Assembly: GCA_003427395.1 (NCBI GenBank)
Contig: BFEA01000149.1
Location: forward strand, 465,097 to 494,565
DNA length: 29,469 nt
Direction: 5' to 3'
Origin: Chara braunii
Taxonomy: Eukaryota; Streptophyta; Charophyceae; Charales; Characeae
Shown here: positions 18,976 to 27,635 of the stretch, in pieces
Layout: each line of letters opens with the position of its first letter
Position numbering within the stretch: position 1 is the stretch's first letter
Notes under the pieces: model-generated
The model's input: only the letters and a program-made list of their open reading frames with translations
Told to the model about the DNA's origin: nothing
Databases searched by the model: none
Made by a program: the position numbers and the translations under genes

Positions 18976-19432
18976 AATCATCTGTAGCTGAACGGCCTAA
19001 CAGGTGAGGCCGTTCATCGGGCTGAACATGGTCGTTGTCGGTGCCCACGATAGGTGGTCGATGGAACAAAATATCTACCTATTCGGTCAGCTCAGCTGAC
19101 CTGAAACAGGTGGTGATAGTCTTGATGAGGCCTCTGTTCCCTCTCGGTCTTCATGGGACTGTCAGCTCTGCAGCAGAGTCCTAAAACAGATCAGATTTGT
19201 AATCGACCAAAATATTGGGTTATGGAGATTCCATGCTTGTTTCTTGATCCACATGCGTAGTGTGGCGTGATGTGCTTTGGACAGGTAAAAGGAACAAGTC
19301 ATTCTTCCAAAGGTTGATTTATGTCTGCTGTTTTTCCTTCTGCTAGGAAATCCTATTGGAAGGTGTTCTTTGATTCAGCCACCCTGTCCAGATGATGGTG
19401 AATGCGATGCTCGAAACTGTTATGACAAATCT
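18976..19432. other. Unassigned spacer
   Basis: There is a 9-bp perfect inverted repeat GAACGGCCT/AGGCCGTTC at about 18990-19016; otherwise I recognise nothing. Confidence 0.5.
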
Positions 19433-19650
19433 GAGGAAGCTATTGCCACACCTCACAGGCTATAGCTGCGAAAGTTATAGATGCAGGTCATGCTATAGGC
19501 GAGGAAGCTATAGCCACACGTTAGGCTGTAGATGAGGAAGCTATAGCACACCTCAGGCTATAAGTGAGGAAGGTATAGCTATATGGTTAGCCCATGGGTG
19601 AGGAAGCTGTAGCCACACCTTAGGCCACAGCTTGCTCAGGTGGGGCTATA
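19433..19650 (+). repeat. Degenerate minisatellite, ~33-bp unit
   Basis: GAGGAAGCTATAGCCACACC-like units start at 19433, 19501, 19534, 19566 and 19600, with drifting GGCTATAGATG tails. Confidence 0.85.
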
Positions 19651-19899
19651 CCAACACAATCACTCCTTGCTAGACAGCGCGTCCAACTCGTCAGGTCTGT
19701 AAGCTACAAGAACACAGAGTGTAACATTCATACAGCAAGAAGAAGATTTCCTACCTTACCGTCCACTTAGTATTAGTAGGAAACAGTGCCGGATGACTGC
19801 CGCTGCCCGTGTGTAATGCGGATGCATTTGTAAGATGGAAGGACCTGACGGCTGCGAGATGTACACATATGCACCCTAGGCGGGAAATGCTCATTGCAG

Positions 19900-20256
19900 C
19901 TGTCCTCTGATGCTCTAGAAGCACTGGAGAAGGTATTTGATGATCCGGATGCATGCGAGAAGGTATGTTCCGCTGCAAAACGTGCAAAAAGGAAGTTGCG
20001 ACTATGTGCTTCTTCAGGAATTCAGCTTTCTGACAGCAACAGAGGCGCTGTTGAGCTCACCATGAAGCAGCGGTATCTTCATCCGATGCCTCGCGTAGAT
20101 ACTGAGCAGGACATGGCATGCAGTGTGAGCCATGCAGAAGGGCAGGATTGTGATGGTGCAATGCGATATGGCGTTCTCATCGCTGTTATGTCCCTGACCA
20201 TCGCAAGTCGTAGCACGCATGCCGCTTTAGTATCGTCGGCGTGGATTGTACCGTAG
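19900..20256 (+). CDS. Exon-like ORF, unknown protein
   Basis: An acceptor-like TGCTCATTGCAG precedes LSSDALEALEKVFDDPDACEK, and a GTATGT donor-like site follows at 19963. That exon would be exactly 21 codons. Read through, the frame continues as VCSAAKRAKRKL and stays open to 20256 (about 119 codons). The first part is a convincing acidic amphipathic helix. I cannot name the protein or choose between the short and long exon. Confidence 0.35.
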   Translation: MSSDALEALEKVFDDPDACEKVCSAAKRAKRKLRLCASSGIQLSDSNRGAVELTMKQRYLHPMPRVDTEQDMACSVSHAEGQDCDGAMRYGVLIAVMSLTIASRSTHAALVSSAWIVP

Positions 20257-20575
20257 AGCTCCGACTCGTGGTGGCAATGACGAGGGCCCTTGTCGAGTTA
20301 GTTAAACTTAGTTTGGATTTATCATGTATTACTCAGTACTTATCAAACAGTCAGAGAGGGCAACAGTTTTGATGAGGGGGCTTTGTCATTTTCGTTTTGA
20401 ATACCTATATGGTGAGCAAAATGCAGCATCATCCAGACAGATGGCAACAGTTTATGGATGTTCTCCTCAATGGAGGTTTTGCGGAGGTCTTTGTGAAAGA
20501 GAAAACGACTTCCTCGGCTGTCGGGGCCTTTGTGAAATAGAACACGGCTTCCTCAGTTGTCTGGTTGTGAAACTA

Positions 20576-20702
20576 TCGTCTTCACCCGAGTAGAATGCCT
20601 GGTAATTATCGCTGCATCCCCCGGTCACTATCGCTGCATCTGGACCGAAAGATGTGCCAAATACAGCTATAATGACCGGGCGTTCTATTCGGGTGAAGAC
20701 GG
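20576..20702. mobile_element. Minimal element, 127 bp, termini like the 618-bp pair
   Basis: The ends are TCGTCTTCACCCGAGTAGAA and, reverse complemented, CCGTCTTCACCCGAATAGAA. Inverted similarity continues through GCCyGGTmATTATmGCTG. Left of it is TA; to the right stands TC, so the duplication is imperfect. It is essentially two inverted ends with almost no middle. Confidence 0.7.
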
Positions 20703-20710
20703 TCGTCTGA

Positions 20711-21210
20711 GAATTGTTAGGTTTTGCTGAGTTGATAGGAAGACGACAATCGAGGACGCAGAAGGTTTTAGATGAAACTTGACTCTAGGCTAGTCCCTCA
20801 ATAGGGGGTCAAGGTTAAAGGGTGTAATGGCAAGAGACCAAGGGCCAAGAGTGGGAACGACAGGGAGGGATCTTTTTGTGGTTTGGGAATTGTTAGGTTT
20901 TGCTGAGTAGTTGTCCCTTGCGACATTCGTTAGAATTGGAACGATACATAGAAGATTAGCGTGGCCCCTGCGCGTTCAAGGATGACACGCATAAATCGAG
21001 AAATGGTCCAAAGATTCCAAACTCTTTTGCGAGGTAAAAAAAGGTTTTGCTGAGTAGATAGGAAGACGACAATAGAGGGCCCACAAGGTTTTAGATGGAA
21101 CTTGACTCCGCGCTTGTCCCTCAATAGGGCTTCAAGGTTAAGGGGTGTGATTCCAAGAAACAAAGGGCGAAGAGTGGGACCGACAGGGAGGATTCCTTTT
21201 CTGTCTGAAT
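20711..21210 (+). repeat. Tandem duplication, period 176 bp, interrupted by a U6 copy
   Basis: GAATTGTTAGGTTTTGCTGA starts copies at 20711 and 20887. Shared blocks include GATAGGAAGACGACAAT, GTCCCTCAATAGGG, GTCAAGGTTAA-like text and GACAGGGAGG. Copy 2 is split by 20911-21041. Confidence 0.9.
20911..21041 (+). pseudogene. U6: U6 snRNA retropseudogene with 16-bp target duplication
   Basis: From 20913 the sequence follows U6 snRNA from its 5' end: GTCCCTT, GAATTGGAACGATACATAGA, AGATTAGCGTGGCCCCTGCG, AAGGATGACACGCATAAATC and GAGAAATGGTCCAAA. It differs by a damaged 5' stem-loop (TTGCGAC) and a 4-base insertion (GTTC) after CCTGCGC. It ends in an A-rich tail. AGGTTTTGCTGAGTAG flanks it at 20895-20910 and 21042-21057, a classic LINE-type duplication. 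I see no upstream TATA box or plant USE, so this is a dead cDNA insertion rather than a gene. Confidence 0.92.
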
Positions 21211-21897
21211 TCTTATAGAAGTAGATAGGAGGGAAAGGAATCGGGCTAGCTTTATTTATTATACGCCCAGCAAGGCTTGGCTGGATCATGCAAATCCTGT
21301 AGAGCCAAAAAAAAAAAAGAAAAGGCTGTAGAGTGGGATATATGTGTGTATTTCTTCGTGTATTTTTTCGTCTGGTGGTGTGGAGGGTAAATCATGGTCC
21401 GCATGGAGGCAACAGAACGGCTGTCGTCTTTTCTGAGATTGGAAACTAAAGAGGATTTTCAAGGGTCCAAGGTAAGGTGCATCTCCATTATGAGCAAATG
21501 ATTGATTGCTCCCCCTTCTCCCCAATGTTTTCCTACCCGCACACCTTCACGGAACTTATACCACCGTGCAGTTTCCCGGCTGTTTTCTCCTGACACGGCA
21601 GTTAACCCGTCACGTCCTTTTGGGGCTCAGCCTTGGTGGCGCCAGGGAAAAAGACATGATGATTTCGTGCCCGCGCCAGTTTGGCAGAACTTGGCGAGCG
21701 GCAAAATTGGCGTCTGAAAAAAATGCTCGCACGTACTGGCGGCTCAAGGTGCGGACACTGCGGAGCGATAGTTGCTCTCCCTACTCCCTGTACCCCGGCT
21801 GCCCCCAAACACCTCCCCCTCGTTTTCATTTTGGTAGGCTCAAAAAGCCCTTCGAAGGCTACTTTCCAAAACCCTAGCAGCGTTTTACGTACATACA
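21211..21897. other. Unassigned non-coding sequence
   Basis: Overlapping ORFs on both strands (about 70-123 aa) lack motifs. No repeat or element end was recognised. Confidence 0.4.
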
Positions 21898-22184
21898 ATG
21901 GAGTTGAATGGGCTAAAAATTTCTAAAATGCATTTGAAATTTGAATTCAAGTGCCCACCATGTATGCGGAGACTTAAGTTGGAGAGGAGAAGGAAAAGAA
22001 CAAAAATGAGAGGAAAGGGGAGACATTGGGGAGAAGGAAAAGAAGAAAGAAAGATGATAGAAGAACGAAAAGAACAAAAAATCAGAGGAAGAAATAATAA
22101 CGAAGAAAGAAGAAAAGAGAAGCGGAGAAAAAGGAGGATCGTAAGTGAATGGTTTAGTGATACGAGCTCGTCTTGTGTTTGCAG

Positions 22185-22282
22185 ACAGTCCTTCCTCTAA
22201 TGGTTTCTGGAAGCAGGTCGAACCATATTTTTCTTTTGTCAGTGGCAAGGATTTTACATTTTTCCAACAGGAGGCCGCTGGG
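22185..22282 (+). CDS. Candidate internal exon, 98 bp
   Basis: It is bounded by an acceptor-like TCTTGTGTTTGCAG and a consensus donor GTAAGT at 22283. One frame reads SPSSNGFWKQVEPYFSFVSG, then KDFTFFQQEAAG, aromatic-rich and protein-like. Upstream, 21898-22140 is an Arg/Lys/Glu-rich ORF that also ends at a GTAAGT. The intron between would be only 44 bp and the joined frame would differ, so I do not join them. No family assigned. Confidence 0.4.
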
Positions 22283-22615
22283 GTAAGTAATGAATTCTGT
22301 TTTTTTTTTTGCCCCCCCCCCCCCTTCTGTTTCTTGTTGTTCTTCTTGCTCTTTGTGCTGCTCTTCCTCCCTCCCTCCTTTTTCCCGCCACCCTCGCGCA
22401 CTTTGCCCCCCACCCCCCTACCCTTGCTTGCTTTTTCTTCCGCATCACCATGCTCTTTTGTTCTGCTCTTTTGATCGTCCTACTATCGCTGCCTCTTCTT
22501 GTTGATGAATAATAAGGATTTATTAAATTTTATTTTTCTAACGGATTCTAAGTTCTAACCCTTAGGAGCGTATTTTTGTTGCTTTCATAACACAGTTTGT
22601 GACCATTTCCTCGCG

Positions 22616-22675
22616 TATGTGGGGGCACACTCAGATACGTGGGGGCACACTCAGATACGTGGGGGCACACTCAGA
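22616..22675 (+). repeat. Three 20-bp tandem repeats
   Basis: TACGTGGGGGCACACTCAGA is repeated three times, the first copy with TAT for TAC. Confidence 0.97.
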
Positions 22676-22689
22676 ATTGGCAGTGTGCC

Positions 22690-22858
22690 TGAAATGGGCC
22701 TAATGGGGAAAAAGTGTCAGAAGGGGCCCAATGGGTAACAAGTTTGAAAATGGGCCCAATGGGGAACAAGTTTCAGAATGGCCCCAATGGGGATAACGTT
22801 TCACGATGGGCCCGATGGGGAAAAGCTTTTCAGATTGGGCCCAATCGGAAAATAGTGG
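22690..22858 (+). repeat. Degenerate ~28-bp tandem repeat, six copies
   Basis: Units contain GGGCCCAATGGGGAACAAGT followed by TTCAGAAT with variation. It directly follows the 20-bp array. Confidence 0.88.
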
Positions 22859-23597
22859 TTACAAAAATAGGACGTGAACTTTTTGCTGTGTTCTCCCCTG
22901 GAGCGATATTTGGACTGAACTAAAGGGGAGAGAAAAAGGGGGAAAAAAGATGAAAAAGTTTGAAAACACTCTCCTGCCTAAGAAATCACGTAAAGTCGCT
23001 CGTCACCCCTCGTACCTGTTCCTTGGAAATGAATAGGGGCTATCTCTTAACTGTCAGAATTGTAATGCCCATCACATGACTGGTCTCGTTCACGGGCTGT
23101 ACAGACACAATTGTACATACGGACACCAAGGCTGCTGTGAGAATCACCATGCCCATGACACTGCTGGCTCCTTCACTGCCTGTACTGTCACGCCTGTACT
23201 GTCACGGCTGTACAGACAGACACTGAGGCTATCACCAAGGCTGTCGCCAAGTCGATCTTCGGCGCATCGGATGAAGTTGGATCGCGTTCGCTGTCTGATC
23301 TTCTGAGTCTGTATACCCTTCCAGCCAGTGAGGGTTCAGGGATGAAACCTTCTGAGGGAATCAGTGATTGGACTCACATGACATGACCACAGAAGGAAAA
23401 AAGAAAAAAGAAAAAAAAAAAGAAAATAGAAATTGTTCCTGACTGGCTAATCAAGAGCTGGAAAGCAGAAGTCCCAGCTTGTTTGAGCACACCTGCAGAA
23501 GTTTTGTTTTGAGAATACGACTCCCGGCCCATAAAATCTCCTCCAGATCGTATGACATGAAACAGTCTAAGCCTTAAGGTGTACAGTGGCATNCATC
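22859..23597. other. Unassigned non-coding sequence with short repeats
   Basis: CTGTACTGTCACG and GGCTGTACAGACA words repeat within 23080-23220. An A-rich run lies at about 23396-23430. No gene is supported. Confidence 0.45.
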
Positions 23598-23687
23598 TTT
23601 TTTTTTTTTTTTTTTTTTTCCCTACGGATCATTTCTCGATTTATGTGCCTTCCTTGCGCAGGGGACATGCTAATCTTCTGTGTATCG
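23598..23687 (-). pseudogene. U6: U6-derived retrocopy with poly(A) tail, 5' truncated
   Basis: The minus strand reads CGATACACAGAAGATTAGCA, TGTCCCCTGCGCAAGGA, GCACATAAATCGAGAAATGA and TCCG, then a 22-bp A tail (23598-23619). The U6 5' stem is missing; its place is taken by a GAAA/TTTC palindrome. No target duplication was found. Confidence 0.9.
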
Positions 23688-23742
23688 AAAGAAAGAAAGA
23701 AAGAAAGAAAGAAAGAATTTCTTTCTTTCTTTCTTTCTTTCT
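23688..23742. repeat. (GAAA)n/(TTTC)n inverted repeat
   Basis: About seven GAAA units are followed at once by about six TTTC units, giving a near-perfect palindrome with roughly 26-bp arms. Confidence 0.95.
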
Positions 23743-24299
23743 TAAAACGGGGTGCCGGGGAAACCTCTGCTGCAGATCTTACAATATCAAACTGTTTTCC
23801 GTGTTGTTTTTTCCTTTCGCCGCAAGTTTCGCGCAAAGTCCCGGTCTATCCCTGATACATTCAGCAGAGAGGCATCCAGTACTCTGTCTGACAGGCTGCA
23901 TCGCTATCCATCCCAGCCCAGACAATACTTGTCTGTGATCTGCCTCCAGCGTTGTGCTCCTCCCGATCACCACAGTAAACTACTGCATCCCCCTGCGTAA
24001 TATTCAGCAAATCATTTACAGTCCACCAGCACCAGGTCTCCAGGGAGTGCTATTGTAGTCTGTTACCTGAGTTTAAACCTTCACTCCTGTCGAATCTTCC
24101 TCGCAGCCAGGGCGCAGGCCTCCTAGCCGACTATCCAACCACCGGTCCAGTTTGGTATGCATTCGCACTGGGCACTCTTTCCAGAGCCATGAAGGATTAC
24201 ATGAGATTTTTCTTTTGAAAAAGGGCAACGCCTTGACTTATGATCATTGAATGGAGCGGGTGGCCCGGGTAATTAACAATGATCATGTTCTGCTCATCT

Positions 24300-24372
24300 G
24301 CTTGCATCCGGGTTTGAACTTGGGCCTGTATTTTAACAGTGCCCGGGTGTACCAACTGAGCTGGTGTTTCAG
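24300..24372 (-). mobile_element. tRNA-like sequence, probable SINE head
   Basis: The minus strand has CCAGCTCAGTTGGTA (Pol III A box form) and, about 32 bp on, AAGTTCAAACCCGG (B box form), the right order and spacing for a tRNA. The T stem and acceptor do not pair well, so a functional tRNA is unlikely and no anticodon can be called with confidence. A tRNA-derived SINE or tRNA pseudogene fits. Confidence 0.6.
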
Positions 24373-24889
24373 AAAGGCGACACCCCACATGTTGCTCAGT
24401 TGGCTGCTATTTTTCGATAAACATCTGGTAATCCTTTTGCATAACTTGGCGCCCGTGCAGAACCCTTTCTGAGCTTTTGGCCTGTCATCCTTGCCCTTAG
24501 GGACCACGCATTTGTCCCCACCAATCTGAAAGACACTAATGTGACAACTCTACAGTAGAATCCGCAACGTCTGCAGACCTAGCAGGCCGCGGCGCAGACC
24601 GTGGCACACAAATGTCATTAATGCACCCTGGGCCGTCGTGTCCTAACAGGCCAATGGCTGGGATCATCGTGCGATCTTACAAAATTACGATCGCGTGTCG
24701 ATAAGGACTGTTATCTGGATACTACTGGGCCAACGTCCCGAGCGAGTTAGAATCTGGCTTGACACTGTACGTTCTAGGTTGTATCGCGACCACACATTGA
24801 GGAAAGGATAGTTTGTCCTTCTCCGTCGGTCCCACCGGCTGTGCACATCGATGTAAGAATCAATTGTTGCAGCCGCTTCCCACTCTTCA

Positions 24890-24924
24890 GCGAGAGAGCG
24901 AGCAAGCGAGCGAGCGAGCGAGCG

Positions 24925-24994
<70 letters not shown>
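24890..24994 (+). repeat. (GAGC)n(GA)n microsatellite
   Basis: About 8 GCGA-type units pass into about 65 bp of GA. Confidence 0.97.
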
Positions 24995-24997
<3 letters not shown>

Positions 24998-25276
24998 ATT
25001 AAATCATTTGAGAACTGTATACCTGACACGTGGATTCATGCTGATGATGTGGATCGCTCTGCCGGTGCCCTGTGAATAGGTAATTATTATGCGGAAATCT
25101 TTAATTGGCTCCGAGTGCTCGCGTCTCGTGTCTATTTGTGGATTTCGTTTGTCGTTTTCTTCTGTAGTCCTACAAGTCATCCCGACGGGCACTATGGCGC
25201 TGTTCTCCTCGTTGGTTTTTATTTGTGACGTCATCATTATTTTATTGTTTGATGGACGGGTGAACTGAAGGGACAC

Positions 25277-25324
25277 GAACCGATCTTTTTTTTTTTTTTT
25301 TTTTTTTTTTTTGTTGAACCGATC
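25277..25324 (-). mobile_element. Poly(A) insertion bounded by 9-bp direct repeats
   Basis: GAACCGATC at 25277-25285 and 25316-25324 encloses 27 T plus GTT. This looks like a retroposition event that copied little more than the tail. Slippage at an A-tract cannot be excluded. Confidence 0.5.
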
Positions 25325-25329
25325 ATTCT

Positions 25330-25560
25330 GATTCATTTACTTTCTTTTTTTTTTTTTTCATTATCGTGCTCTTTTTTTTTTAGTATCACCTTTTTTTTTT
25401 CTGTGATTGGCATGTATTTTTTTATTTGTTTTTCTTTGATGCTTTTTAAATTCCCTTGTTTGAATTTTCTCCTTATATTCAACGATAATTATTGCTGTTA
25501 CTAATTTATTATAACGGACAAAAAAGAAAAACAAATATCGACATTTCCACGTATTGCGTC
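25330..25560. other. T-rich non-coding stretch
   Basis: It contains several T-runs of 9-14 bases and no gene. Confidence 0.6.
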
Positions 25561-25677
25561 TGGGATTCCGTGATTGGCATTTATAGAACCTGACGGGAGT
25601 CCCGATTGCCACTGCCAGCATGCACCTGGACGTGCAGGCGCGCAGGTGCATGATCTGCATGACCTACACCAACTTGC

Positions 25678-25805
25678 CCAGGTGCATTCTGCGAAAGGGA
25701 ATCGTCACCAGTGTGAAACGATTATCATGAATTTTGTCTATATAGCCAAAATTCATGATAATCGTTTCACATTGGTCATGATTCCCTTTCCCAGAATGCA
25801 CCTGG
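25678..25805. repeat. 128-bp near-perfect palindrome
   Basis: The arms 25678-25736 and 25747-25805 (59 bp each) pair with four mismatches. The 10-bp centre holds CTATATAG, itself a palindrome. There is no recognised target duplication. Confidence 0.95.
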
Positions 25806-25908
25806 ACAAAGTCCCCCCCCTCCGTCTCTCATTATTATGTTATAAATATCCAATTTATTTTTACTGTTATGTTTCTTATAATGGATCCGATAACGTAACA
25901 TGTTTATC

Positions 25909-26009
25909 TTTTTTTTTTTTTTTTGAATTTAGACAGTTTCTCGATCTATATGCGTCTCATTCTTGCTCAGGGGCCATGCTTCTCTCCTCTTTCTGTATCG
26001 TTCTGATAG
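25909..26009 (-). pseudogene. U6: U6-derived retrocopy with poly(A) tail
   Basis: The minus strand reads GAACGATACAGAAAGAGGAG, GCATGGCCCCTGAGCAAG, GACGCATATAGATCGAGAAA and CTGTCTAAATTC, then 16 A. It is more diverged from U6 than the copies at 20911 and 23598, and lacks the 5' stem-loop. Confidence 0.88.
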
Positions 26010-26053
26010 TAAAAAAATAACGGCTTCCTTTTACTGGTCAAAAGGAAAGGAAN

Positions 26054-26124
<71 letters not shown>

Positions 26125-26138
26125 GGGGGGGGGGGGGG
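26054..26138 (+). repeat. (GA)n(G)n tract
   Basis: About 60 bp of GA run into about 25 G. An uncalled base is at 26053. Confidence 0.95.
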
Positions 26139-26250
26139 ATAGATCCTACTGTCCACTGTGGTCCCCACCTCCTCATCCTTGCCCTCCACTCCAAAGCCTC
26201 TAGCAGCCTTCCGCGTTTGCCCCGTCTCCGATCCCTCCCCCCCCGAAAAG
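26138..26250. repeat. ~110-bp dispersed duplicate, copy 1
   Basis: It begins GATAGATCCTACTGTCCACT, contains GCCTCTAGCAGCCTTC and ends in a C-run then A-rich sequence. It matches 26526-26634 at most positions. Confidence 0.92.
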
Positions 26251-26525
26251 AAAAAAATGGGGGCCGGGGGGGGGGGGGCTACACGATGGGGGGGGGAAAA
26301 AAAAATATTTTTTTAAAAATTTTATTTTATAGGTTACCAGGAGCATGGTCCCATTAGCAGTTGGATAGGAGGGTGGCCTATCTCAAGCACAGCCATAAAA
26401 CCCATTGTGGCTGTGAGTGTGCGCGTGTGTGCGTGTCTCCGTGTCTGCGTATGCTTGGGTCCCAGAGAGAGTGAGGGCGGGGCGGGGGGGGGGGGGGGGG
26501 GGGGGGCTGGGGGGGCGGGGAGAGA
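26251..26525. other. Spacer with G-runs, A/T-runs and a short hairpin
   Basis: G-runs lie near 26264-26278 and 26484-26506, with an 8-bp inverted repeat CACAGCCA/TGGCTGTG near 26388-26415. No gene. Confidence 0.6.
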
Positions 26526-26634
26526 GATAGATCCTACTGTCCACTGCGGTCCCCACCCCCTCACCCTTGCCTGTCACTCCACGGCCTCTAGCAGCCTTCT
26601 GCGTTTGCCCCCTCTCCGATCCCTCTTCCCCCTC
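26526..26634. repeat. ~110-bp dispersed duplicate, copy 2
   Basis: It starts GATAGATCCTACTGTCCACT like copy 1, 388 bp away in the same orientation. Both copies follow a purine tract and end at an A-run. Confidence 0.92.
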
Positions 26635-26982
26635 AAAAAAAAAATAAATTCTCCTGTTTTCTTTTCTCCTGTCCTTTGACTCTGGGGTGGCACCCACACA
26701 AGCATAAGGAGGGGTGAGAGAGGGAGAGGGAGAGAGAGGGAAGGATGGTTGGGTTGTGACTCCTGGGTCGGGAGTCGAGGTCTGGTGTCTGGGTCTAGGG
26801 TCTCTGGTGTGGGTCTGTGTCTGTGTCTGAGTCTGGGGGAGGGTGGGGGGTTGGCTAGCGGGTCTGTGCCTGCCTACTTGGGGCAGGGGTCTGGACCTGC
26901 AGTCTGGGTCAGGATATGGGGTTGGTGTGTGGGATCTCAGTTTCCTGCTGGATCTGGGGTCTGGCTATGGGTTTGAGGTCTA

Positions 26983-27600
26983 ATGTCTTCACCCGAAAAT
27001 AACATCCGGGTGTTATATTCCAGTTACCCTAAAAAAGGCAGTTTTTTGTTCTTACTCACTTTTTAAAAGTTTTTCGAATAGAATGCCCCTTCGAATATAA
27101 CCCCCGGGTGTTATATTCGAATAGAACAGATATATTTGAATAGCCCGGGCGTTATATTTGGGTGTGCCATGGGCAGAGTGCCTTGTAGAGGGAGTATACA
27201 TAGGTTTTAAAGGGGAGGAAAAGGGAGGTATACATGGGTTTTAAAGGGGGTTGAAACTTGAAAGGGATCTTGACTTCCAAGAATTATGCTTTTTTTCTTT
27301 CCCTTTTTTTTTTTCCCAGAAGGCCCAGGTGTGAGCTGCAAGGGTGGGCGGTAAGGGAGTCCCCTCCTCACATTTTTGTTTCTTTTTTCATTTCCGAATT
27401 TATAAGGAATTCTGAAGTGACCCTCAGCCAAAAGTTGCTTGCATAGCAATTCTACTATTATTCTAGACAACACTTTTTTTTTTTTTTTTTTGAAATTTGG
27501 GGCCCCACCGAAGTTGCCGCCAATTTACCGAATATAACGCCCGGGCGTTATGTTCATATACAAGGCCCGGGGCCCGGGCGCTATTTTCGGGTGAAGACGG
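26983..27600. mobile_element. TA-flanked non-autonomous element, 618 bp, CCCGGGCGTTATATTCGAA words
   Basis: It is flanked by TA (26981-26982 and 27601-27602). Termini are ATGTCTTCACCCGAAAATA and, reverse complemented, CCGTCTTCACCCGAAAATA. These match the 15070 element's CCTTCTTAACCCGAAAAAA. Subterminal palindromes use CCCGGGCGTTAT and TTCGAATA words. It holds one shared module on the minus strand and has no coding capacity. Confidence 0.8.
27396..27480 (-). repeat. Shared module, copy D (minus strand)
   Basis: The reverse complement reads GTAGAATTGCTATGCAAGC, AACTTTTGGCTGAGGGTC and AGAATTCCTTATAAATTCGG. Confidence 0.85.
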
Positions 27601-27635
27601 TAGGTCTCGCTTTCGGGTCTAGGGTATGGGGTATA

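Noticed and set aside
20911-21041. Functional U6 snRNA gene
   Set aside because: It has a damaged 5' stem-loop, an internal GTTC insertion, no TATA or USE upstream, an A-rich tail and flanking 16-bp duplication.
21898-22140. 81-codon Arg/Lys/Glu-rich ORF ending at GTAAGT
   Set aside because: It is a purine-rich tract that stays open by composition; the following intron would be only 44 bp and the joined frame disagrees with the better exon frame.
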